A stretch of DNA of 5,176 bases from Streptomyces violaceus (GTDB lineage Bacteria; Actinomycetota; Actinomycetes; Streptomycetales; Streptomycetaceae). The notes under the pieces were generated by a model. It saw only the letters and a list, made by a program, of their open reading frames with translations. It was not told where the DNA came from and did no database searches. Shown here one piece after another: positions 1 to 5,176 of the stretch. Position numbers and translations under genes: made by a program. The stretch spans positions 53,819-58,994 of the forward strand of contig KL569130.1 of the NCBI GenBank assembly GCA_000715635.1. Direction: 5' to 3'. The stretch's first letter is position 1. Every line of letters starts with the position of its first letter.

Positions 1-75
1 GGCAAGCGGCGCTGGCAGACCGGCCCGCCGCTCGCCACCGAGAGCACCGCCCTCTTGGGAGAGCAGCGCTCTCAT
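1..75 (-). CDS. Possible start of a third gene in the minus-strand set, cut by the window edge
   Basis: An ATG at 75 to 73 overlaps the TGA stop of the serine hydrolase (74 to 72) as ATGA, the usual layout of translationally coupled actinomycete genes. The frame stays open to the window edge for 25 codons and begins MRALLSQEGG, ending PAPLA. No good Shine-Dalgarno sequence precedes it: there is only a G-run that sits too close to the ATG. GTG codons at 47 and 38 in another frame, behind GAGGG at 54 to 50, are rival starts. The product cannot be recognised from so few residues. The overlap is seen directly; that a gene exists here is inference and could be wrong. Confidence 0.25.
   Translation of the reverse strand, partial: MRALLSQEGGALGGERRAGLPAPLA
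59..73. repeat. Short inverted repeat GAGAGC-N3-GCTCTC at the hydrolase stop codon
   Basis: A perfect 6-bp palindromic pair with a 3-nt centre covers part of the hydrolase stop codon (74 to 72) and the first codons of the possible next gene. A rival pairing CTCT (52 to 55) with AGAG (60 to 63) overlaps it. It could be a weak hairpin or a protein-binding site; chance is also possible. Confidence 0.4.
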
Positions 76-1202
76 ATCCCCCGTACCGCCCGAGCCACCC
101 GCGCCCCCGCCGCCGCCCTGGGCGCGTTGTCCGGGCGGCGGCGGCGTGGGTGGACCGTGTTGGTGAGGAGGATCAGGAACGTGTCCGTCGCCGGGTCGAG
201 GACGAGGGACGTGCCGGTGAAGCCCGTGTGGCCGGCCGCGCCCCGGCCGGCCAGGTCGCCCATGAACCACGGCTGGTCCAGGGAGAAGCCGAGCCCGGGC
301 GGGGTGAAGAGGAGCTCGACGAAGTCGGGGCCGAGGATGCGGGCGGGGCCGTAGGAGCCGCCGGCGAGGAGGGTGCGGCAGAACACCGCGAGGTCCCGGC
401 CCGTGGAGAACAGGCCCGCGTGGCCCGCCACACCGCCGAGCGCCCAGGCGTTCTCGTCGTGGACCTCGCCCCGCAGCATCCCCCGGTCCGCCTTGGCCCA
501 CGGCCGCCGCTGGTCCTCCGTGGCCGCCGCCCCGGGGCACGGCCCGAACTCCGTCGCCGTCATGCCCAGCGGCCGGGTGATGCCGTCGCGGACGAGGACG
601 TCGAGGGTGCGGCCGGTGACGCGTTCCAGGACGTACTGGAGGAGGAGCATGTTCAGGTCGGAGTAGCAGTACGCGCCGGGTACGCCGGCCGGCGGTTCCG
701 CCTGGAGCATCGCCAGCCGGTGCGCGGCGTCGGCGCAGTCGTACAGCGGGAGTTCGGGCCGCAGCCCGGAGGTGTGGGTGAGCAGCTGCCGCACGGTGAC
801 GCCGTGCCGGGCCACCCCCGTGAAGTCGGGCAGATACGCCCCCACCCTCGCGTCGATGCCCAGCGTGCCGCGCTCGATCTGCTGCACGGCGGCCACGGAC
901 GTGAACAGTTTCGTCAGGGACGCCAGGTCGAAGGGTGTGCCGACGGTCATCGGGACCCGGTCCTCGGCGGGCAGCTCCACACCGGCGTCGGCGTCCTCGT
1001 CGTAGGCCGCGTACCGCACGGCCCAGCCCGCCGCCTCCTCCACCGCGATCACCGGGCCACGCCCGACGACCAGGACCGCGCCCGGTGCCCAGGGGCGCTG
1101 CCCGGTGGTGAGGACGTGGACCTCACGGACGAGCTGACGCAGTTCCGCGGGGTCGAGTCCGGCCCGTTCCGGCGTGCCGTCGCGCAGTCTCGGTGCGCTC
1201 AG
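72..1202 (-). CDS. Serine hydrolase, beta-lactamase/class C penicillin-binding-protein fold (376 aa from CTG)
   Basis: This is an active-site serine enzyme of the beta-lactamase-related family (Pfam Beta-lactamase, PF00144), which includes AmpC-type enzymes, DD-peptidases and esterases. Counting from the CTG start, the nucleophile motif is S95-L-T-K98 in the context FDLASLTKLF, the second motif is Y180-S-D182 and the third is H325-T-G327. A conserved HTSGL lies at 143 to 147, and HDENAWALGGVAGHAGLFS at 248 to 266; a similar block is known in the beta-lactamase-like domain fused to some NagZ glucosaminidases. There is no signal peptide or membrane helix, so a cytoplasmic location is inferred. 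The start is uncertain. CTG at 1202 overlaps the transporter stop as CTGA and sits 8 nt after GGAGGGA. The alternative GTG at 1283 would give 403 aa, but its extra residues are low-complexity (repeated EGLE) and it has a weak ribosome site. The substrate is unknown: an ester, amide or muropeptide are all possible. Family assignment is firm, function is not. Confidence 0.9.
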   Translation of the reverse strand: MSAPRLRDGTPERAGLDPAELRQLVREVHVLTTGQRPWAPGAVLVVGRGPVIAVEEAAGWAVRYAAYDEDADAGVELPAEDRVPMTVGTPFDLASLTKLFTSVAAVQQIERGTLGIDARVGAYLPDFTGVARHGVTVRQLLTHTSGLRPELPLYDCADAAHRLAMLQAEPPAGVPGAYCYSDLNMLLLQYVLERVTGRTLDVLVRDGITRPLGMTATEFGPCPGAAATEDQRRPWAKADRGMLRGEVHDENAWALGGVAGHAGLFSTGRDLAVFCRTLLAGGSYGPARILGPDFVELLFTPPGLGFSLDQPWFMGDLAGRGAAGHTGFTGTSLVLDPATDTFLILLTNTVHPRRRRPDNAPRAAAGARVARAVRGI

Positions 1203-2539
1203 CTGTCCGCTCCCTCCGCGCTCGCGGTCCTGCTCTCCGTCTTCGAGGTGTTCGAGGCCTTCGAGGCCTTCCAAGGTCGGCACATTCCCATGAAGCAGGC
1301 CACTGCCACCAGTGCGGCGGCCAGTTGGACGACGGCCATCGGGACGGCGGTGTCCTCGCCGGCGACGCCGACGAGCGGGGAGGCGATCGCGCCGATGAGG
1401 AACGACGACGTGCCGAGCAGGGCGGACGCGGAGCCGGCGTTGTGCTTGGTGCGCATCAGGGCGAGGGCCTGGGTGTTGGGCAGGGTGATGCCCATCGCGG
1501 ACATCAGCACGAAGAGCGCGAAGGCGACGGGCGCGAGACCGACCTCGCCGAACACTCCCGTGGACATCAGCAGCAGCGCGGTCGCGGCGGTGATGACGAT
1601 CGTCAGGCCGATGCCCAGCACCCGGTCCAGGCTGACCCGGCCGACCAGGACCTTGCCGTTGATCTGGCCGACGAGGACCAGCCCGACGGAGTTGACGCCG
1701 AACAGCAGGCTGAACGTCTGCGGGGAGGCGCCGTAGATCTCCTGGATGACGAAGGGGGACGCCGAGATGTAGGCGAAGAGCGAGGCGAAGGCGAAGCCGC
1801 CGGTGAGGGTGTAGCCGGCGAAGGACCGGTCGGCGAGCAGGCCGCGCATCGCGCGCAGTGCCTCGCCGACGCCGCCGCTGTGGCGCTCGGCGGGCGGCAG
1901 GGTCTCGGGCAGCTTCGTCCAGACCAGGACGCCGATCGCGATGCCGATGACGGTGAGGACGACGAACACCCCCCGCCAGTCCGTCACGCGCAGGACCTGT
2001 CCGCCGATCAGCGGCGCCACGATCGGGGCGACCCCGGAGATCAGCATGAGGGTGGAGAAGAAGCGGGCCATGGCCATGCCGTCGTAGAGGTCACGGACGA
2101 CGGCCCGGGCGATGACGATCGCGGCGGCGCCCGCGAGGCCCTGGGCCAGCCGGAAGGCGACCAGGAGCTCGACGGTGGGGGCGAGGGCGCACAGGACGGT
2201 GGCGACGACGAAGACGGCGAGCCCGGCGAGCAGCGGGCGGCGGCGCCCCCAGCGGTCGCTCATCGGCCCGACGACGAGCTGCCCGAGCGCCATGCCGGCC
2301 AGGCAGGCGGTGAGCGTGAGCTGGACGGTCGCGGCGGGCGCGTGCAGGGAGCGGGTGACCTCAGGCAGCGACGGGAGGTACATGTCCATCGCCAGCGGCG
2401 GTACGGCCGTCAGGCTCCCGAGGAGGAAGGTGACCAGGAGCCCGGTGCGGCGGTGCGATGTGAGGTCGGGCCGCTCCCCCTCCTCGACTGCTGCGGCCCC
2501 CTGCGCGGTGTTCGATATGGACGCCCCACCCTCGGGCAT
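1199..2539 (-). CDS. Bcr/CflA-type MFS multidrug efflux transporter (446 aa)
   Basis: This is a 12-helix major facilitator superfamily drug:proton antiporter of the Bcr/CflA group, expected in the cytoplasmic membrane exporting small toxic molecules. After a polar N-tail of about 30 residues, helix 1 carries DMYLPSLP (52 to 59), a hallmark of this group. The loop between helices 2 and 3 has motif A, GPMSDRWGRR (91 to 100). Helix 4 begins R130-LAQG, and helix 5 has an antiporter-like GVAPIVAPLIGG (169 to 180). A longer hydrophilic loop at about 210 to 240 separates the two six-helix halves, and the last helix ends near 420. The polar C-tail (KASKASNTSK...) is encoded partly by a 9-bp tandem repeat. 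The ATG start at 2539 is supported by GGAGG five nt upstream. The stop overlaps the proposed start of the downstream hydrolase, so the two are probably one operon. Drug specificity cannot be inferred. Confidence 0.95.
   Translation of the reverse strand: MPEGGASISNTAQGAAAVEEGERPDLTSHRRTGLLVTFLLGSLTAVPPLAMDMYLPSLPEVTRSLHAPAATVQLTLTACLAGMALGQLVVGPMSDRWGRRRPLLAGLAVFVVATVLCALAPTVELLVAFRLAQGLAGAAAIVIARAVVRDLYDGMAMARFFSTLMLISGVAPIVAPLIGGQVLRVTDWRGVFVVLTVIGIAIGVLVWTKLPETLPPAERHSGGVGEALRAMRGLLADRSFAGYTLTGGFAFASLFAYISASPFVIQEIYGASPQTFSLLFGVNSVGLVLVGQINGKVLVGRVSLDRVLGIGLTIVITAATALLLMSTGVFGEVGLAPVAFALFVLMSAMGITLPNTQALALMRTKHNAGSASALLGTSSFLIGAIASPLVGVAGEDTAVPMAVVQLAAALVAVACFMGMCRPWKASKASNTSKTESRTASAEGADS
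1211..1217 (-). promoter_or_regulatory. Strong Shine-Dalgarno (GGAGGGA) that decides the hydrolase start
   Basis: On the minus strand GGAGGGA is followed by 8 nt and then CTGAGC, where CTG is in the hydrolase frame and TGA ends the transporter. No ATG, GTG or TTG lies at this spacing. The site is inside the transporter coding sequence and would serve coupled translation of the next gene. The GTG at 1283 has only a weak GGGA-like match upstream. Confidence 0.6.
1242..1268. repeat. Three tandem 9-bp units at the end of the transporter gene
   Basis: The plus strand reads TTCGAGGTG, TTCGAGGCC, TTCGAGGCC, followed by a decayed fourth unit at 1269 to 1277 (TTCCAAGGT). In the transporter frame this gives the polar tail KASKASNTSK. 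In the hydrolase frame it gives repeated EGLE, which belongs to no domain and argues against the GTG 1283 start. Confidence 0.85.
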
Positions 2540-2625
2540 GAGTCCCTCCCTGTTCGATTCGATCGCCCCCTATGCTCTCAGCTCGTACGGACTGCTCGGG
2601 GTCACAAGGTGAAGGCGGGGCGGTA
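2540..2625. promoter_or_regulatory. Divergent intergenic region between transporter and dehydrogenase
   Basis: This 86-bp gap separates the two divergent starts and must hold the signals for at least the left set, and probably both. TATGCT at 2571 to 2576 on the plus strand is a 4/6 match to a -10 box, about 50 nt before ATG 2626, but no convincing -35 box lies at the right spacing. On the minus strand TTGTGA (2607 to 2602) is a possible -35 box without a clear -10 partner. The dehydrogenase has only a G-rich, non-canonical ribosome site (GAAGGCGGGG, 2611 to 2620). I see no clear operator palindrome. The promoter role rests on gene layout, and the individual boxes are weak. Confidence 0.45.
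2544..2550 (-). promoter_or_regulatory. Ribosome binding site of the MFS transporter
   Basis: The minus strand reads GGGAGGG and then ACTC before the ATG at 2539. The core GGAGG lies five nt from the start codon. This supports the chosen transporter start. Confidence 0.7.
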
Positions 2626-3669
2626 ATGACGGCGGACACGGTGCGGTGGGGCATCCTGGCGACCGGTGGGATCGCGGGCGCGTTCACCGCGGATCTGATC
2701 GACCTGCCGGACGCGGAGGTCCTGGCTGTGGCGTCGCGGTCCGAGGAGTCGGCGAAGGCGTTCGCGGAGCGGTTCGGGATACCCCGGGCGTACGGCGACT
2801 GGAACGCGCTCGCGCGGGACGAGGACATCGATGTCGTCTACGTCGCCACTCCGCACACGGCGCACCGCACCGCCGCCGGTCTGTGTCTGGCGGCCGGGCG
2901 GAACGTGCTGTGCGAGAAGCCGTTCACGCTGAACATCGGCGAGGCGGCGGAACTCGTCGCGCTGGCGCGGGAGCACGGGCGCTTCCTGATGGAGGCCATG
3001 TGGATGTACTGCAATCCGCTGGTGCGGCGGCTGAAGTCGCTGGTGGACGACGGCGTGATCGGCGAAGTGCGCAGTGTGCAGGCCGATTTCGGGCTGGCCG
3101 GTCCTTTCCCGCCCTCGCACCGGCTGCGGAACCCGGAGCTGGGCGGGGGCGCGCTGCTGGATCTCGGCGTGTATCCGGTGTCGTTCGCGCAGCTGCTGCT
3201 CGGGGAGCCGTCGGACATCGCGGCGCGAGCGGTGCTCTCCGAGGAGGGCGTCGATCTCCAGACGGGAGCACTGCTCTCATGGGAGAGCGGCGCTCTTGGT
3301 TCGGTGCACTGCTCCATCGTCGGCGGTACGGCGACCTCCGCTTCGGTCACCGGCTCGCAGGGCCGTATCGACATCCCGGACGGGTTCTTCTTCCCGGACC
3401 GTTTTGTGCTGCACCGGGACGGCCGTGACGCCGAGGAGTTCACGGCCGATCCGGCGGACGGGCCCCGCAACAGCCTGCGCCACGAGGCCGCCGAGGTGAT
3501 GCGCGCCCTGCGCGCCGGCGAGACCGAGTCCCCGCTCGTCCCGCTCGACGGCACGCTCGCCGTGATGCGGACGCTCGACGCGATCCGGGACCGCGTCGGC
3601 GTCCGCTACCCCGGCGAGACGGACGAGCACCCCGGCGAGACGGGCGAGCCGCACCTCACGCCGGCTTGA
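2626..3669 (+). CDS. Gfo/Idh/MocA-family NAD(P)-dependent oxidoreductase (347 aa)
   Basis: This is a soluble two-domain dehydrogenase. The N-terminal Rossmann fold shows a dinucleotide-binding GILATGGIAGAF (9 to 20), VASRS after strand 2 (35 to 39) and YVATPHTAH (72 to 80). The family signature CEKPFTLN places the likely catalytic or binding lysine at K98. The C-terminal Gfo domain contains MEAMW (122 to 126) and GGGALLDLGVYP (173 to 184), where D179 and Y183 match the family's second catalytic motif. MEAMW together with DLGVY resembles the branch holding dimeric dihydrodiol dehydrogenase and NADP-dependent D-xylose dehydrogenase, so a sugar or diol substrate is likely but not proven. I chose ATG 2626 because the cofactor-binding strand starts at about residue 6. 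An in-frame ATG at 2572 would add 18 non-family residues and has no ribosome site. The last 20 residues are a repeat-derived tail (PGETDE/PGETGE) beyond the fold, and the gene's end overlaps phoD. Confidence 0.93.
   Translation: MTADTVRWGILATGGIAGAFTADLIDLPDAEVLAVASRSEESAKAFAERFGIPRAYGDWNALARDEDIDVVYVATPHTAHRTAAGLCLAAGRNVLCEKPFTLNIGEAAELVALAREHGRFLMEAMWMYCNPLVRRLKSLVDDGVIGEVRSVQADFGLAGPFPPSHRLRNPELGGGALLDLGVYPVSFAQLLLGEPSDIAARAVLSEEGVDLQTGALLSWESGALGSVHCSIVGGTATSASVTGSQGRIDIPDGFFFPDRFVLHRDGRDAEEFTADPADGPRNSLRHEAAEVMRALRAGETESPLVPLDGTLAVMRTLDAIRDRVGVRYPGETDEHPGETGEPHLTPA
3608..3649 (+). repeat. Two tandem 21-bp units at the 3' end of the dehydrogenase gene
   Basis: Units 3608 to 3628 and 3629 to 3649 are identical at 20 of 21 positions (A at 3623 against G at 3644). 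They encode YPGETDE and HPGETGE, a charged C-terminal tail outside the Gfo fold. The second unit ends 7 bp before the stop of the convergent phoD gene (3656). Confidence 0.9.
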
Positions 3670-5176
3670 GCCCCTGCTCCCCCACCTCCGTCACGAAGGA
3701 CGCGGCCGTCGTGACCGGCGCCCCCTGCGTGGTCACGTACGGCACGGTCTTGAAGTCGGCCCGCGCCGACTCCCGCCCCAGCGCGACCGTCACATAGCCG
3801 CGCCGCCCGTTGAAGAACTTCAGATGCGGGTTGGCGGACATGTAGGTGTCCCAGGTCGCGGGCTTGTCGGAGCCGTCCCGGCCGCTGGAGATCGAGGTCG
3901 CCACGATCTCCGTGCCGAGCGTCGCCGAGGACCGGTCGTCGAAGTCGTCCTTGATGTCGAAGGCGTACGCCGAGTGCACGTCGCCGCTGAGCACCATCAG
4001 GTTCTCGACGCCGGCGGCCTTCGCCCCGTCGAGGACGCGCCGGCGTGAGGCGCTGTAGCCGTCCCAGGCGTCCATCGACACCCGTGACGGGGTGGTCGTG
4101 TCCATGTGCCGCCGGGCGAACATGACCTGCTGCGGTACGACGTTCCACAGCACCCGCGAGGAGCGCCAACCGTCGAGCAGCCACCGTTCCTGCGTCGCGC
4201 CGGTCATGGTGCGCGCCGGGTCGTCGGACTCGGGTCCCGGGACGTGCGCCTGGTCGCCGTAGGCCTGGTCGGAGCGGTACTGGCGGGTGTCCAGGACGTC
4301 GAACTGGGCGAGCCGGCCCCAGCGCAGGCGGCGGTAGAGCCGCATGTCCGGTCCTGCCGGGCGCTGCGGGCTGCGCAGCGGCTGGTTCTCCCAGTAGGCG
4401 CGGTAGGCGGCGGCGCGGCGCAGCAGGAACTCCTCCGGCGGGACGTCGTTCTCGGGGATCTCGTCGGCGTAGTTGTTCTCGGTCTCGTGGTCGTCCCAGG
4501 TGACGACGAAGGGATGCGCGGCGTGTGCGGCGCTCAGGTCCGGGTCGGACTTGTAGAGGGCGTACCGCAGGCGGTAGTCGTCCAAGGTCAGCGTCTCGCG
4601 GTTGAACAGGTCGGGCAGGGTGCGGTCGGTGTACTTGCGCTGACCGCCGGCGGAGTTGACGGCGTACTCGTAGAGGTAGTCGCCGAGGTGGAAGACGAGG
4701 TCGACGTCGTCGGCGGCGAGATGGGCGTACGGCGTGTAGTAGCCGTCGTGGTAGGCCTGGCAGGAGACGGCGGCGAGGGTGAGGCCGGAGACGCGGCTGC
4801 CGGGGTCCGGGGCGGTGCGGGTGCGGCCGGCCGGGCTGACCCAACGGCCGACGCGGAAGCGGTAGTAGTAGACGCGACCGGCGTCCAGGTCGCCCACCTC
4901 GACGTGGACGGTGTGGTGGAACTCGGGGTGCGCGGTGGCGGTGCCGCGCCGGGCGATGCGGCGGAACCGCTCGTCGTGGGCCAGCTCCCACTGGACGGTG
5001 ACGCGCTCGGCGGGCAGTCCGCTGTCGGCCTGGAACGGGGTGGGTGCGAGGCGGGTCCACAGGATCACGGAGCCGGGCAGCGGGTCGCCGGAGCCGACGC
5101 CCAGCGTGAACGGGTTCTCGGTGATCCGCGCGGCGTCGAGTTCGGCGGCGGCCGCGACTCCGGCCGAGGGCAGATT
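3656..5176 (-). CDS. phoD: PhoD-family alkaline phosphatase/phosphodiesterase, N-terminus off the right edge (506 aa visible)
   Basis: This is a metal-dependent secreted phosphatase/phosphodiesterase of the PhoD family (PF09423, with N-terminal PF16655), used to release phosphate from organic phosphates outside the cell. The frame is open through the window edge, so a GTG at 5068 is not the true start. Visible residues 21 to 45 include NPFTLGVGSGDPLPGSVILW, the typical opening of the mature N-terminal domain. Metal-site motifs follow in family order: VSCQ (C139), HLGDYLYEY (D166, Y169), WDDHETENN (227 to 235) and LSGDVH (D399, H401). These match the Cys, Asp, Tyr, Asn and His ligands known for the Fe/Ca centre of Bacillus PhoD. 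The C-terminal region is complete and ends GLKPA. The missing part should contain a Tat signal peptide and the promoter, where any PhoP box would lie. It converges on the dehydrogenase gene and overlaps it by 14 bp. Confidence 0.95.
   Translation of the reverse strand, partial: NLPSAGVAAAAELDAARITENPFTLGVGSGDPLPGSVILWTRLAPTPFQADSGLPAERVTVQWELAHDERFRRIARRGTATAHPEFHHTVHVEVGDLDAGRVYYYRFRVGRWVSPAGRTRTAPDPGSRVSGLTLAAVSCQAYHDGYYTPYAHLAADDVDLVFHLGDYLYEYAVNSAGGQRKYTDRTLPDLFNRETLTLDDYRLRYALYKSDPDLSAAHAAHPFVVTWDDHETENNYADEIPENDVPPEEFLLRRAAAYRAYWENQPLRSPQRPAGPDMRLYRRLRWGRLAQFDVLDTRQYRSDQAYGDQAHVPGPESDDPARTMTGATQERWLLDGWRSSRVLWNVVPQQVMFARRHMDTTTPSRVSMDAWDGYSASRRRVLDGAKAAGVENLMVLSGDVHSAYAFDIKDDFDDRSSATLGTEIVATSISSGRDGSDKPATWDTYMSANPHLKFFNGRRGYVTVALGRESARADFKTVPYVTTQGAPVTTAASFVTEVGEQGLKPA
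3690..3715. terminator. Inverted repeat 20 nt after the dehydrogenase stop, possible terminator
   Basis: GTCACGA (3690 to 3696) and TCGTGAC (3709 to 3715) form a perfect 7-bp stem with a 12-nt loop. It lies just after the dehydrogenase stop and inside the last codons of phoD. There is no T-tract, and high-GC coding DNA makes such stems by chance, so the terminator role is a guess. Confidence 0.2.

Noticed and set aside
150..1736. Long plus-strand open frame (528 codons) antisense to the hydrolase and transporter
   Set aside because: The product is rich in Arg, Gly, Glu and Val with no recognisable domain, has no good ribosome site and crosses two well-supported genes. It is a shadow of third-position G/C bias.
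2572..2625. Upstream in-frame ATG giving the dehydrogenase 18 extra residues
   Set aside because: There is no ribosome site before it, the residues are unlike the family N-terminus, and ATG 2626 places the cofactor-binding strand where it belongs.
1193..2626. Plus-strand open frame (477 codons) antisense to the transporter, ending TAATG at the dehydrogenase start
   Set aside because: The product is low-complexity, dominated by Gly, Asp, Glu and Arg, and opposes a clear 12-helix protein. The TAATG junction is attractive but follows from frame geometry.
2609..2626. Five-codon GTG leader ORF ending TAA that overlaps the dehydrogenase ATG
   Set aside because: It is too short to judge and has no attenuator structure around it. 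Such mini-frames arise often by chance.
3606..5060. Minus-strand open frame (484 codons) overlapping phoD in another frame
   Set aside because: It is Arg/Pro/His-rich with no motifs, while the overlapping frame carries every PhoD metal-site motif.
5066..5068. GTG as the start of phoD
   Set aside because: The frame stays open for 36 more codons to the edge and those encode the conserved FTLGVGSGDPLPGS opening, so the true start is outside the window.

Overview
The window is very GC-rich (about 70% or more by eye), and its genes show the third-position G/C bias typical of actinomycetes. Protein features (long PhoD, Bcr/CflA-type transporter, a GEVHDENAWALGGVAGHAG-type serine hydrolase) and GGAGG-type ribosome sites point to Streptomyces or a close relative. 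This is inferred from composition and family knowledge, not from a database search. It looks like chromosomal housekeeping or accessory metabolism. I see no rRNA, tRNA, CRISPR array, insertion sequence, integrase or attachment site.

Layout. On the left, a minus-strand set reads from about 2539 down to 72: a 12-helix MFS drug-efflux transporter of the Bcr/CflA type, then a cytoplasmic-looking beta-lactamase-fold serine hydrolase. The two are joined by a stop/start overlap (CTGA, 1202 to 1199) that would use a rare CTG start behind a strong ribosome site. At 75 to 72 an ATGA overlap may begin a third gene that runs off the left edge. Divergent from this set, across an 86-bp gap, is a plus-strand Gfo/Idh/MocA-family NAD(P)-dependent sugar or dihydrodiol dehydrogenase (2626 to 3669). 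From the right edge a minus-strand phoD-family alkaline phosphatase/phosphodiesterase, missing its N-terminus, runs to 3656. Its end overlaps the tail of the dehydrogenase gene by 14 bp, tail to tail.

How the genes work together. The transporter and hydrolase are probably co-transcribed and translationally coupled. A hydrolase that modifies a small molecule or cell-wall fragment paired with an exporter is a reasonable reading, but the substrate cannot be read from sequence. The dehydrogenase has its own leader and may share the divergent promoter region. PhoD is normally exported by the Tat pathway and acts in phosphate scavenging. It has no evident functional tie to the others beyond its overlapping 3' end.

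Nothing here amounts to a clearly new biological system. The points most worth checking are the CTG start, the convergent gene overlap with a near-perfect 21-bp tandem repeat just inside it, and the identity of the gene beyond the left edge. The many other long open frames, including those antisense to the transporter and hydrolase, are shadows of high-GC coding sequence.
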